A DNA stretch of 64,000 nt from Gyromitra esculenta. Taxonomy: Eukaryota > Ascomycota > Pezizomycetes > Pezizales > Discinaceae. This document shows positions 1 through 10,587 of the stretch, one piece after another. Both the position numbers and the translations under genes were made by a program. The notes beneath the pieces were generated by a model. The model had not been told where the DNA came from. It saw only the letters and a program-made list of their open reading frames with translations, and did not search any database. The DNA lies in contig JBCAML010000011.1 in NCBI GenBank assembly GCA_038503075.1, positions 1,116,001 through 1,180,000 of the forward strand, read 5' to 3'. Numbering within the stretch: the stretch's first letter is position 1; each line of letters starts with the position of its first letter.

Positions 1-719
1 CGGAGGGTATGTAGGGGAAGTGTCTGGCTTCGCTGTGGTTCAAACGGATTGCGAATCGGACCAAAACTGGCGGAGTTACAGACTGACAAAGATAAGGGAA
101 CGCAAGGCTACGCGACGATTCGGATAGGCGAAATGATCGTCTCGAAGAGACGAACGCAATAAAGACGAATACGTAACTCCCGTGTTACCGACATGCATAT
201 TGCTCGGAGAATCGCGGATCGGGGCCAGGGAACTCAATAGGGTATCGGGTATGGAGATAAGGCGAAGTGGTTTCATGTTGTCATAGTAGTTAGCGCCTCT
301 ACACCACACTATACCCAAACATAGTAGAGAGGAGGCATTATAAATACTCTCGCAGTGGATGTAAACTCTGAGTCGGATCATTAGCGACGAAGAACGAGCC
401 TTATCAATATTATATTGTTTCTAGCAAAATTACTTCCGTGCAATTTACTCCTTTACTTGTGAATTACTTTTATCTCGCTTAGCAAGGCCTTGGCCCTTCA
501 GCGTTAGCTATTAAAACCTTACTATTGGAAGTTCTTCACGGAACTTTGCTCGATCCCTACTTTGAACCCTACGGTTATCTTTTAGCGGTTCATAAGAAGC
601 AGTTAGGACTTGCGCCTGTGTATTGTGTTGCGGATAGCAACCGGGCAGGTTATAGCGTCTAGATTGTTATCTAAAGCTTCTTGGAGATTTCCTGTGCGGT
701 AAGAAGTACCGGTCTTACA
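1..719 (+). mobile_element. Family B LTR, left part cut by the window edge
   Basis: This matches the right-hand three quarters of the full family B LTR at 5165-6112, nearly base for base, in the same orientation, and ends with the same CGGTCTTACA. Its 5' end lies outside the window. The strand given is relative: '+' means the TGTTATACC...CTTACA orientation. No coding sequence is credible inside it; an open frame of about 100 codons recurs in every copy with stops and changes, so I treat it as chance. Confidence 0.85.
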
Positions 720-1171
720 AGCAAATGCCCATTTTATGTGTGCGGACATTGGTGCAAAGAAAAGCATTCATCAACACTAACTGCCCCATGGCCATTGTAG
801 ATCCTTTATTATCAAAAAACGAACTGGAGGAAATCAAAACTGACATAACAATGTATAGGCTTGGAGGATCAAGTTCACTCCCCGATTCTTCCAAGCATAC
901 ATCGCAATGTTATAAGCAGCCAGAGCACCAGGTCATAAATCAACCTGTATTATTGGCCCAACATGTAGTAGTGAGAATTAATATTATCCGGGCCTGGAAA
1001 CCAATTTTTTTTTGTACATGTATCATTCTGAATTGTGTGCTATTCTAAATTACATCACCCAGAAGGTGTAATTCTGCATGTTTGTCGTATAAGTAAGTTA
1101 TAAACGGTGATTTCAATTCCCACTCGGGCATTTTAACACCTGGTGTCTCGCCTGGGAGGTCTGAAGGATAT
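720..1171. other. Spacer between two inverted family B LTRs
   Basis: This 450-bp stretch separates the + oriented LTR copy (1-719) from the inverted copy starting at 1172. It contains a 107-codon open frame (725-1048) that resembles nothing I recognise and has no splice or start context to support it. I see no gene here. The spacer may be host sequence or remains of an internal element region. Confidence 0.4.
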
Positions 1172-2120
1172 TGTAAGACCGGTACTTCTTACCGCACAGG
1201 AAATCTCCAAGAAGCTTTAGATAACAATCTAGACGCTATAACCTGCCCGGTTGCTATCCGCAACACAATACACAAGGCGCAAGTCTAACTGCTTCTTATG
1301 AACCGCTTAAAAGATAACCTTAGGGTTCAAAGTAGGGATCGAGCACAGTTCCGTAAAGAACTTCCAATAGTAAGGTTTTAATAACTAACGCTGAAGGGCC
1401 AAGGCCTTGCTAAGCGAGATAAAAGTAATTCACAAGTAAAAGAGTAAATTGCACGAAAGTAATTTTGCTAGAAACAATATAATATTGATAAGGCTCATTC
1501 TTCGACGCTAATGGTCCGGCTCAGAGTTTACATCCACTGCGAGAGTATTTATAATGCCTCCTCTCTACTTTGTTTGGGTATAGTGTGGTGTAGAGGCGCT
1601 AACTACTATGACAACATAAAATCACTTCGCCTTATCTCCATACCCGATACCCCATTGAGTTCCCTGGCCCCGATCCGTGATTCTCCGAGCAGTATGCATG
1701 TCGGTAACACGGGAGTTACGTATTCGTCTTCATTGCGTTCGTCTCTTCGAGGCAATCATTTCGCCTATCCGAATCGTCGCGTAGCATTGCGTTCCCTTAT
1801 CTTTGTCAGTCTGTAACTCCGCCAGTTTTGGTCCGATTCGCAATCCGTTTGAACCACAGCGAAGCCAGACACTTCCCCTACATACCCTCCGGGTCCCATG
1901 CCGCAGGACGGTTTTGCTTGACGGCCTAGGGGTTACTTTTGCCCTCTGGGAGAGGTCTTTTCTGGTGCTGTTCCCCTGTCTCCAAATACTATACCTACTG
2001 GAAGGATTGGAGGCAGGGTAACAGGCTCCAGTCCCGATCCGGAAGGTGCTAAAGTAGGGTAACTCCAAAGATAGGGTAACTCCAGGACCAGGAACTCCTT
2101 CAAAAGGTACAGGTATAACA
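1172..2120 (-). mobile_element. Solo LTR, family B, TSD GATAT
   Basis: This is the reverse complement of the 5165-6112 LTR over its full length. It starts TGTAAGACCGG and ends GGTATAACA, so both ends have TG...CA. It is flanked on both sides by GATAT (1167-1171 and 2121-2125), a perfect 5-bp target duplication. No internal region follows, so it is a solo LTR left by LTR-LTR recombination. Together with 1-719 it makes an inverted pair. Confidence 0.9.
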
Positions 2121-2473
2121 GATATTTTAGCCCAAGTTAGAAATCGAATGCCCTGGTTGCAATTGTGAATCGAACGTCCGGGTTATAACCGGAGAGTGGT
2201 ATTCAACAAGGCAGAACATATACACTACATGTGGTATATATAGCTATCTTGTCGACCTCTCCCTTGACAACTACACTGCAGGACGAAACGACCAATCACA
2301 GGTCACCACACTTTTTTCTCATCCTTTGAGTCTTTTGTGATATCAGGTTTCTACCAATCAGGAGTCACCTACCCCGCTTTCATCAGGCTTCATCACCATG
2401 AACAGCAGAACTATCAGCAGCAAGTCAGTATACGGAAGAGGAAAGCCAGCCACGCCAGCCCTAAAGCTCATGA

Positions 2474-2700
2474 CTTTCATGGATGGTTATTTCGTTGGTT
2501 GGATAAGGGCATGAGTATATGGTTGTCGAGTGCTATAGTTGTTCTTTGTGTTTTCTTTGGTTTTCGCTTATGATGAGTCATACGTTTGTCATCGAAGGAT
2601 TGGATTATGGGTATATAAGCGAAGGGTTTTCCCCTCTTGTTACACTTTTTCTTCTTCTTTCCTTAAGCAACGTCTTTTATTGTACACTCATTGTATCCAT
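2474..2700 (+). mobile_element. Partial family A LTR, inverted and truncated
   Basis: The stretch begins TTTCATGGATGG, the family A 5' LTR terminus in sense orientation. It continues through the LTR motif (GGGTATATAAGCGAAGGGTT, then a pyrimidine-rich tract and CTTAAGCAACGTCTT), then stops where the head-on LTR at 2702 begins. It is homologous to the reverse complement of the LTRs at 4676 and 6469. It is probably a 5' LTR fragment. Confidence 0.6.
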
Positions 2701-2701
2701 C

Positions 2702-3108
2702 TCTCACGGTTGTGCCTCGAGTTAAGCCCTTCAGTATCCCTGAAGGTGAGCAGTGCTACTTAAGCGAGGTGACAACACGTTTGAAGAGTGCAGCGTGTTC
2801 TACAAGTTCTACGAGGATATGTTTATCTCAAGGCGAGACAAGTGCAGCGAGGGAAAACAGCGACAGCGAGGATTCTGAGATAGAATCGAGATAGTATTTC
2901 GACGATTTTACAGCAGAAGGTAACGAGAACGTTGCTTAAGGAAAGAAGAAGAAAGAACACACAAACGACAAAACTCCTCCGCTTATATACCCCGCTTTCC
3001 CGTCGCACAAACAACAATCCAACATTTAACCGAAACACAACCGAACAACAAAGCCATTATATTCCAATAACCTTTATCTTAACCCGTTACTCGATCCCAT
3101 CCGTGAAA
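2702..3108 (-). mobile_element. Solo LTR, family A
   Basis: On the + strand it runs from TCTCACGGTT to ATCCGTGAAA and aligns with the two LTRs of the chromovirus at 6469-12259, in the same orientation. It shares the internal landmarks AAGCCCTTCAGTATCCCTGA and GAGAACGTTGCTTAAGGAAAG. Flanks are CCATC and CCTAC, which are not a clean target duplication. The divergence from the other copies suggests an old insertion. Confidence 0.8.
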
Positions 3109-4675
3109 CCTACAATACAAACCTCAATTGCACCTCGCTGTAACGGGGGTAGTCCTACTGCTCTGTAGTGGGAATAGGTATAGGAATACAGCCGTTGCAA
3201 ATACTAAATCAGGTTGAGATGTTTAAGAGTATTTTCGTGCAAGGTACTCAATAATCTTAAGGGCTTTACTCGGTGGTATTCTTTCTGATGAGACTGGGAA
3301 GAAGAGCAACAGATGGTGGGGTCATGCACTATCTTTATAGTGCTGCTGACTCGCCGTCCTCTTTCTGTTCTACTCTGCTAGAGGCCTGTCGAGACCCTGA
3401 GAACATGCCAAGATATTGCGAGCGGGGCACCTCAGGATTCAGCTAATGATCACTTTGGCGCTCTCCGACACTCCTCGGTTGTTCTGTCCAGTTAGACCTT
3501 CTTGATCCGCCAGCTGCATGCCATGCCTATGCTGGATGTAGGAATCGGCGCTGATCAGTCTACTTTTGCATGTGAGGTGTCCTGCACTTAATAGATTCCC
3601 TATTGCCGCACCAGTGGCTCTGGGCCGCTAGTATATGCATAGATGGATTGGAAACGCCACCACAGGAGCTTCCTGTGTTTGGTATCACCGGGGATATATC
3701 ATTGGCTCGTCAGCTAATGTTATTCTCGCTGGTTCCACTCCATCGGAACAGCAGGGTAGCAGGTATCCTCTAACATGTGGTAGCTACACCACTCATGCTG
3801 ATCCTTACTACCTCTCTGCTTGCCCGGTGCTATTATGCTTCACTGCAGGTAACGGTATTGTATATCCGTTACACTCGCAATCCTCCGCTGTCGCTGCCAT
3901 CAAGTCATCATAACTTGATCCGCCCGTAGAGCCTGTAGAATCTCAGCATACACTCTCGCTGTTAGTTTTTCGTTCAAGTAGCACTGCTTATCTCAGGGGA
4001 TACCTGAGAGCTTGATGAGAACCTCGCTCCTTGAGAATGGCATTCGAAAACGAATACCACCGCAATATCGATGCACTGTCGCGGGAAATAAAGAGATTAT
4101 GAGGAGAAGTGGGGATGATTACGAAGCGGTATAATGGAGCGAAGAGAGAGGTTAAAGAGTTGATGCAGAAAGTGAGGAGCCAGCCACCACCGATGATACC
4201 AGAGAGAATAAGAGAGAGAGTGGAGGAGAAAGAGGAGAAGATGAAAGATAGAATGGAGATAGACGAGGAAAGGATAAGACAGCTGAGGACACCGAGCCCT
4301 ACCCCACCACCCATGTCGCCGAAAATACGAGTCAAAAAACCTCCTCTAAACTTAGATAAACCAAAGGTCCCAACAGTACAGGTAAACGCCACTGTATTTG
4401 TCTAATCTCAGAAAATTGCTCCTGAGACCCCCGCATACTTTTGAGTAAGCAACGATGTTGAACTATGGAAAGAATGGAGAAAATTAGGACTCAAAAGTAA
4501 GGAAAAGAGTAGGTATCAGAGGAGAGGAAAATGTTTAAGGAAGGAAGGCATGGATGTAAGCTGGATAGAACAATAGTGGAGTAATGATGGGATAACGGTG
4601 GAGAAAATAGAGAGAATATGGTTGATAGGCCCGGAGAGAGAAGATGGAGAGGATGGGTATATAGATGTTACCGCC
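3109..4675. other. Degenerate inter-LTR region, no gene recognised
   Basis: This 1.57-kb stretch lies between two family A LTRs in the same orientation (2702-3108 and 4676-5122). That layout could be mistaken for an element with two LTRs, but the right LTR has its own target duplication and no pol homology is visible here. The region carries a copy of repeat C (3886-4038). It also has a 98-codon open frame (4109-4405) that is highly charged and low in complexity (Glu/Lys/Arg then Pro-rich); it could be a gag-like scrap but I cannot support that. Confidence 0.4.
3886..4038 (+). repeat. Repeat C, copy 1
   Basis: About 150 bp sharing the landmarks GTAGAGCCTGT(A/G)GAATCTC, AAGTAGCACTGCTTATCTC, GGGGATACCTGAGAGCTTGA and CCTTGAGAA with copies at 12262-12418 and 14616-14716. 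Identity is high over short blocks with small indels. It has no coding content. It could be a piece of the family A element or a separate dispersed repeat. Confidence 0.6.
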
Positions 4676-5122
4676 TCTCACGGTTGAGTTCCTCGTTAAG
4701 CCCTTCAGTATCCCTGAAGGTGAGCAGTGCTACTTAATGAGGTATCAACGCGTTCAAAGAGTGCAGCGTTTCTACAGGTTCTACGACGGGTCTATCTCAA
4801 GGCGAGATAAGTGCAGCGAGGTGGACAGCGACAGCGAGGATTCTGAAATAGAATCGAGATAATATTCCGACAAGTACAGGAGAAGGTAAACGAGAACGTT
4901 GCTTAAGGAGAGAAGAAAAGAGAAACAAGAGCGACCGAAATCCTCCCTTAAATACCCCGCTTTTCGGTAACACCGACAACAACCTGACGACAACCGAAAC
5001 ACAAAGACATTATTCCAACAACCCTACACATAACCAAACAACAAGGGAATTATCCAACCATCCAAACAACGATACAGTCGCCTAGTCAAACCACGATTCA
5101 TCTTCCAAGTCAATCCATGAAA
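4676..5122 (-). mobile_element. Solo LTR, family A, TSD CCGCC
   Basis: Full-length family A LTR (447 bp) from TCTCACGGTT to CCATGAAA. It is flanked by CCGCC at 4671-4675 and 5123-5127, a perfect 5-bp target duplication, so it inserted independently and is now solo. It is close in sequence to the 6469 LTR, including the block CAGCGACAGCGAGGATTCTG. Confidence 0.85.
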
Positions 5123-5164
5123 CCGCCTCTTGTGTTGCGAGGGTAGATTTTCATGGATGGTTGT

Positions 5165-6112
5165 TGTTATACCTGTACCTTTTGAAGGAGTTCCTGGCCC
5201 TGGAGTTACCCTATCTTTGGAGTTACCCTACTTTAGCACCTTCCGGATCGGGACTGGAGCCTGTTACCCTGCCTCCAATCCTTCCAGTAGGTATAGTATT
5301 TAGAGAAGGGGGGACAGAACCAGAAAAGACCTGTCCCGGAGGGCAAAAGTAACCCCTAGGCCGTCAAGCAAAACCGTCCGGCGGAATAGGACCCGGAGGG
5401 TATGTAGGGGAAGTGTCTGGCTTCGCTGTGGTTCAAACAGATTGCAAATCGGACCAAAACTGGCGGAGTTACAGACTGACAAAGATAAGGGAACGCAATG
5501 CTACGCGATGATTCGGATAGGCGAAATGATCGCCTCGAAGAGACGAACGCAATGAAGACGAATACGTAACTCCCATGTTACCGACATGCATACTGCTCGG
5601 AGAATCACGGATCGGGGCCAGGGAACTCAATGAGGTATCGGGTATGGAGATAAGGTGAAGTGGTTTCATGTTGTCATAGTAGTTAGCGCCTCTACACCAC
5701 ACTATACCCAAACATAGTAGAGAGGAGGCATTATAAATACTCTCGCAGTGGATGTAAACTCTGAGTCGGATAATTAGCGACGAAGAACGAGCCTTATCAA
5801 TATTATATTGTTTCTAGCAAAATTACTTCCGTGCAAATTACTCTATTACTTGTGAATTACTTTTATCTCGCTTAGCAAGGTTTTGGCCCTTCAGCGTTAG
5901 TTATTAAAACCTTACTATTGGAAGTTCTTCACGGAACTTTGCTCGATCCCTACTTTGAACCCTACGGTTATCTTTTAGCGGTTCATAAGAAGCAGTTAGG
6001 ACTTGCGCCTGTGTATTGTGTTGCGGATAGCAACCGGGCAGGTTATAGCGTCTAGATTGTTATCTAAAGCTTCTTGGAGATTTCCTGTGCGGTAAGAAGT
6101 ACCGGTCTTACA
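5165..6112 (+). mobile_element. Solo LTR, family B, TSD GTTGT (reference copy)
   Basis: This 948-bp unit begins TGTTATACCTGTACC and ends CGGTCTTACA. It is flanked by GTTGT on both sides (5160-5164 and 6113-6117). It defines the family B LTR in this window; the copies at 1-719 and 1172-2120 match it closely, and the arms of the palindrome at 12430-14014 hold degraded versions. It appears to be inserted inside an inverted family A LTR scrap (the TTTCATGGATGG terminus lies just before it), so the two families are nested. Confidence 0.9.
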
Positions 6113-6217
6113 GTTGTTTTGTTGTAAGGCCGGTTGTGTAGGTGTTTGGATGGTTTATGTTATACCTGTTGGTAGCTTAGTTGGTTACGACTTGAGTTCG
6201 CTTAGGATGTACACATA

Positions 6218-6450
6218 TTTCATGGATGGTTGTTTCATTGATGGTTCGGGTATATGGTCGTTGCGTTTTGATGTTTTATTCTTTGTGTTTCCATGAGTTT
6301 CCTATTACAATGAGTCATGTCTTTGTCATCGAAAGAGTTGGAATGTGGTATATAGCGAAGGGTTTTCCCCTCTTGTTGTACTTTTTCTTCTTCTTTCCTA
6401 AGAACGTCTTCTATTGTACACTCTTGTATTTTACAATACAACTCTCGGTT
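6218..6450 (+). mobile_element. Partial family A LTR, inverted and truncated
   Basis: It starts with TTTCATGGATGG and carries the same ordered landmarks as 2474-2700: TTTGTCATCGAAAG, ATAGCGAAGGGTTTTCCCCT, then a pyrimidine-rich tract and AAGAACGTCTTCTATTG. It is the reverse complement of part of the family A LTR. It sits head-on against the 3' LTR of the full chromovirus at 6469. Confidence 0.55.
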
Positions 6451-6468
6451 ATACCTCATAACCCTACA

Positions 6469-6916
6469 TCTCACGGTTCAGTCTCTCGTTAAGCCCTTCA
6501 GTATCCCTGAAGGTGAGTAGTGCTACTTAAGCGAGATACTAACTCGTTTGAAGAGTGCGGTGTTTCTACAAGTTCTACAGGAGGTATACTTCAAGGCGAA
6601 GTATCGACGATGTTTTCACAGCGACAGCGAAGGTTCTGAGATAGAACTGAGATAGTATTAAAAGAGTACAGGTAGAAGTGAACGAGAACGTTGCTTAAGG
6701 AGAGAAGAAAAGGGAAAACATAAACGACCGAAATCCCTTGCTTAAATACCCTGCTTTTCCTGTAACACCAACAACAACCCGACAACAACCGAAACACAAA
6801 GACATTATCCCAATAACCAAAATATACCCGAACAACAAAGAACTTATAAGACCATCCGAACGAATAACAAAACCCGTAACCAAACCATGATTCCTTTTCT
6901 AAGTCAATCCGTGAAA
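6469..6916 (-). repeat. 3' LTR of the chromovirus (family A)
   Basis: 448 bp; termini read on the + strand are TCTCACGG and CCGTGAAA, an inverted pair (T-Y-TCACGG) rather than the usual TG...CA. It keeps the CTTAAGGAGAGAAG block that the 5' LTR lacks. The pol stop codon lies inside its internal edge. Confidence 0.85.
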
Positions 6917-9900
6917 GTAGCTCCCCCCTTCAAGCGTGAGCTCCTGCGAACACTAGGAGTGACCAACGTAGGGGTAGCTAGAAACTTTTCTAGCGCCGAA
7001 GTATCCGCAAGATCCTCAGCGGGTTCCCAGGTAGCGTGGGCGTAGCCGGTCCATTCAACGAGGTATTGTTGTTTATTACGATACGTGCGTTGGTCCAAGA
7101 TTTTCTCGATATAATATTCTTCTTGGTCATTGACAACGACAGGCGCTGGGGGAGGAATGATTTGTCTGGGAAGAGCATCGTGGGCCGCGGGTTTCAATAG
7201 AGAAACATGGAAGACAGGGTGGTACTTAACCGATGATGGAAGATCAACTTCGTAGGCAAAAGGGGAGACCATCTTCTTAATCGGATAGGGTCCCATCCAT
7301 TTCCAATCCAGCTTTCTAGCATTACGGGTGGTTCTAATGTTCTTCATCGAAACGAAGACATGGTCATCGACTCGGTAAGCTGGAGCAGGTATACGATGTC
7401 TATTCGTGGCCATTTCTTGAATATCTTGGGCGGTCCTTATTTGTGTTCGTAGATGGTCATAGAGTTCCTGCATCGTTTGACTAAACGAGGCAGCGTCTAG
7501 GCTCTGAGTAGTCGTTTGGGTTGGGAGGAGAGTAGTATCAAAGCGAGGATGGTACCCATAGTTAGCAAAGAAAGGGGAAACTTTGGTACTCGCAGATTCC
7601 TGGTTATTTGCTGAGAATTCGGCCATAGGTAGCCAGTTGCTCCAGTCCTCTTGTTGATAGGATACATAAGATCGTAGGTACTGTTCCATAACCGCGTTTA
7701 GTCTCTCTGTCTGTCCGTCGGTTTCTGGGTGAAAAGCAGTGGACATCCGGGCTTGTATTCCTAGACGTTGGCATAATTCTTTCCAAAAATGGGCAGTGAA
7801 TTGAGTGCCTCGGTCAGAGGTAATATGCGTGGGTAAACCGTGTAACTTCCAGACGTTTTGTAGGTAAAGATTAGCGACGTCTCTGGAGTTGACCGTAGTA
7901 TTATAAGGAACCAGATGTCGCATCTTGGATAGGCGGTCAACTATTACCATTATGGCATCATATCCGTTTGATTCTGGAAGGCCGGTTACGAAGTCCATCG
8001 AAACTTCTTGCCAGGGACGATTTGGTATAGGCAGGGGGCGGAGGACTCCTGAGGTACGTTGGGTAACAGGTTTTGCCTTTTGACAAATATGGCAATTGCG
8101 TACGTAACGGCTGATTGATTCTCTCATCTTTGGCCAGTAAAACGCTCTACTGATTAGTTCAAAGGTCTTATCTCGGCCAGGGTGTCCGGCAGCAGGGGCG
8201 TCATGATGTCTTTTAATGATTTCTAAACGAAGAGGGTCGAAGTTGGGTACGTAGAGGTTTCCCCGATAGTACAATCGGTTATTCTCATTGGTACATTCAC
8301 TCAAAGTGATCTCCTTTGACTGCTGGTCCTTGTTCCTTAGTGCCGCGAGTATCTTTTCCGGAAATTTGTCAGTAATATATCCTTCTAGAAAAAGCTTTTC
8401 TAGGGGGGCGTCCAATTCAGCGGCTTCATTTGATAAAGAAGCCGACAACAAACTTATCTTAGGGTCAATATTCTCTTTCTTTAGCACCACTTGACTCTGG
8501 TGTGCTAGTCTTTCATCCCCTTCCTTGGGGAGATCTCCCGATCTCCGAGTCAAAGCGTCCGGTTTCCCTCCTTCCTTGCCTGGTCGATAGGTAATTACGA
8601 AATCGAAGCGAGAGAGGTACTCAGCCCATCTGGCTTGTCGACGGTTGAGTTGCTTGGTGCTCATAAAATACTCAAGGTTCTTATGGTCACTAATCACATC
8701 AATTGGGTGCTTTGATCCCTCAAGCTCAGGGCGCCATTCTTCGAATACTCGGATAATGGCCAGCAATTCCTTATCGTAAATCTCGTAGTTACATTCCGTG
8801 GGGGAGTGTTTCTTCGAGAAGAAGGCCACTGGGTGCAGGACACCGTTATCATCGTACTGGGATAGCACTCCTCCCGACACGAAGTCTGAGGCGTCCGTTT
8901 CCACGATAATTTTCTTATCAGGGTCAAAGTGAATAAGGACCGGAGCAGTGGTGAAAGCATGTTTAAGGTTTTCGAAGGCTATATCAGCTTCGATAGTCCA
9001 TTCAAAAGCGATGCCTTTCCGAGTAAGAGCAGTAAGGGGGGCGGCAAGTTTGGAGAATCCTAGGATGAATCGGCGATAAAAATCGGCAAAACCTAAGAAT
9101 GCCTGGACATCTTTTACACTCTTTGGTGTTCCCCATTCTCGGACGGCCTTGAGTTTTTCTTCGTCCATTGTGATACCATCAGGAGTGAGGATAAGGCCCA
9201 GGTACTTAGTAGTTTGTACCTCGAACTCGCATTTCTCCGGCTTCAGTAGAATGTCATTGTCTTTAAGGGTTTGGAGGACCTTACGAACATGGACCTGGTG
9301 TTCAGCGAAAGTATCGCTGTAGATGAGAATATCGTCCAGATAGGCAGTACAGAAAATATCTAGATACTCTCTCAGGCAGTCGTTGACAAAGCGTTGAAAA
9401 GTTCCGGGTGCATTAGTCAAGCCGAATGGCATAACTTGATACTCGTAGAGCCCATATCGGGTGCGGAAGGCAGTCTTCCATTCATCTCCTTCAGCAATAC
9501 GGATTTGATGATACCCATCGCGGAGGTCAAGTTTGGTATACCATTGTGCTTTCGCTAGTCGGTCAAGTGTTTCACGGATAAGGGGAGAGGTGTAACGGTC
9601 TTTGACTGTAATCACATTAAGGCCACGGTAGTCTACACATAGGCGGAGAGAGCCATCAGCCTTTTTGACAAAGAGCACAGGGGATCCGGCGGGTGAAGAA
9701 CTGGCCCGGATAAACCCTTTCTCGAGGTTGTCTTCAATGTATTTCTTTAGGACGATGAGCTCTTCCCAAGACATTCCGTATAGAGGGCCAAACGGGGCTT
9801 CTTTTCCATCTTGGAGTTGTATTTTGTGGTCATACGATCGGCGTGGAGATAGACTCGCTTTCTTCTTGTCGAACATATCCAAGAAGTCGTGATATTCGGC

Positions 9901-10542
9901 GGGGATTCTTGCTCTCCATTCCTCTTTCGTAGTTTTCTCCTCTAGAATTCTATTAATTTCGTAGAGGGACATAGCATATGCTTGTAAAGACCGTTTTCGA
10001 GTAAGGGTCCTAAAGCTAGCGGCATTGATGAAGGAAACGTTAAGTTTGGCCGGAGCAAAGATCGAGGGGGCGGATACAATAGCGGTGTCAGGGGAGCAGT
10101 GGGTGGTGCAGAGTTTAGAGTTAAACTCAATGCGTTTGTCGGCGAAATGGAGGCGAACATCATGATAGTTCATCCACGGGATTCCTAACACTAAGGGGTA
10201 ATGGCCCAACTGGGTTACAAAGCACGGGGCTTGTTCTTGATGTTGTTGGATGGATAGATTTAGGTTTGCGATATGTGTGATGGCTCCTGAGGCGACAGGA
10301 CGGCCATCTATGACCTCAAGTTGTCTAGGGGTTTTGAGAGGGGAGAGAGGTAGAGAGTGGTGACTCGCAAATTGTTTATCAATGAAGGCGAATCCCGAGG
10401 CTCCAGTGTCCAATAGTGCATGGGTTTTAATAATTTTATTACTATGGGAAATGTTACAAGAAATAACAAAGTGTTCCCCATCCAGTTGATCCTCCATGCA
10501 AATATCCGATACTGAAAACCCCGAAATAGAAAACGCAGACAA
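6904..10542 (-). CDS. Ty3/gypsy Pol polyprotein (PR-RT-RNaseH-IN-chromodomain)
   Basis: An uninterrupted 1212-residue frame. In order: retroviral-type aspartic protease (LLDTGASG near residue 43), reverse transcriptase with LCVDYRGLN, VMPFGLTNAP and the catalytic YLDD, RNase H with VETDASD, an integrase zinc-binding HHCC region (GHPGRDKT then CHICQKAK), the integrase core with MDFVTGLP, SDRGTQF and a downstream Glu (HPETDGQTERLN), and a C-terminal chromodomain (YLVEWTGY...ATWEPAEDL). These copy the RNA and insert the cDNA; chromodomains steer insertion to marked chromatin. The frame ends inside the 3' LTR (stop at 6904). Catalytic residues look intact, so pol could be functional although gag is not. 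The true start is uncertain because the 5' part may be made by frameshifting or readthrough from gag. Confidence 0.93.
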   Translation of the reverse strand: MSAFSISGFSVSDICMEDQLDGEHFVISCNISHSNKIIKTHALLDTGASGFAFIDKQFASHHSLPLSPLKTPRQLEVIDGRPVASGAITHIANLNLSIQQHQEQAPCFVTQLGHYPLVLGIPWMNYHDVRLHFADKRIEFNSKLCTTHCSPDTAIVSAPSIFAPAKLNVSFINAASFRTLTRKRSLQAYAMSLYEINRILEEKTTKEEWRARIPAEYHDFLDMFDKKKASLSPRRSYDHKIQLQDGKEAPFGPLYGMSWEELIVLKKYIEDNLEKGFIRASSSPAGSPVLFVKKADGSLRLCVDYRGLNVITVKDRYTSPLIRETLDRLAKAQWYTKLDLRDGYHQIRIAEGDEWKTAFRTRYGLYEYQVMPFGLTNAPGTFQRFVNDCLREYLDIFCTAYLDDILIYSDTFAEHQVHVRKVLQTLKDNDILLKPEKCEFEVQTTKYLGLILTPDGITMDEEKLKAVREWGTPKSVKDVQAFLGFADFYRRFILGFSKLAAPLTALTRKGIAFEWTIEADIAFENLKHAFTTAPVLIHFDPDKKIIVETDASDFVSGGVLSQYDDNGVLHPVAFFSKKHSPTECNYEIYDKELLAIIRVFEEWRPELEGSKHPIDVISDHKNLEYFMSTKQLNRRQARWAEYLSRFDFVITYRPGKEGGKPDALTRRSGDLPKEGDERLAHQSQVVLKKENIDPKISLLSASLSNEAAELDAPLEKLFLEGYITDKFPEKILAALRNKDQQSKEITLSECTNENNRLYYRGNLYVPNFDPLRLEIIKRHHDAPAAGHPGRDKTFELISRAFYWPKMRESISRYVRNCHICQKAKPVTQRTSGVLRPLPIPNRPWQEVSMDFVTGLPESNGYDAIMVIVDRLSKMRHLVPYNTTVNSRDVANLYLQNVWKLHGLPTHITSDRGTQFTAHFWKELCQRLGIQARMSTAFHPETDGQTERLNAVMEQYLRSYVSYQQEDWSNWLPMAEFSANNQESASTKVSPFFANYGYHPRFDTTLLPTQTTTQSLDAASFSQTMQELYDHLRTQIRTAQDIQEMATNRHRIPAPAYRVDDHVFVSMKNIRTTRNARKLDWKWMGPYPIKKMVSPFAYEVDLPSSVKYHPVFHVSLLKPAAHDALPRQIIPPPAPVVVNDQEEYYIEKILDQRTYRNKQQYLVEWTGYAHATWEPAEDLADTSALEKFLATPTLVTPSVRRSSRLKGGATFTD
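6917..6935 (-). promoter_or_regulatory. Polypurine tract for plus-strand priming
   Basis: Directly inside the 3' LTR the minus strand reads GAAGGGGGGAGC, a purine run a few bases from the LTR edge. This is where a gypsy element primes its second DNA strand. It overlaps the last codons of pol. Confidence 0.65.
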
Positions 10543-10587
10543 AGGTAAAAGCGAACCGAAGAGGCCACCTGGTCGACTTCAACTAGT

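Noticed and set aside
4109..4405. 98-codon charged frame between two LTRs
   Set aside because: Low-complexity Glu/Lys/Arg/Pro composition in a transposon cluster, no domain, no splice context.
2702..5122. A second, short LTR retrotransposon with LTRs 2702-3108 and 4676-5122
   Set aside because: The right LTR has its own perfect target duplication (CCGCC), so it is a separate solo insertion, and no gag or pol sequence lies between.
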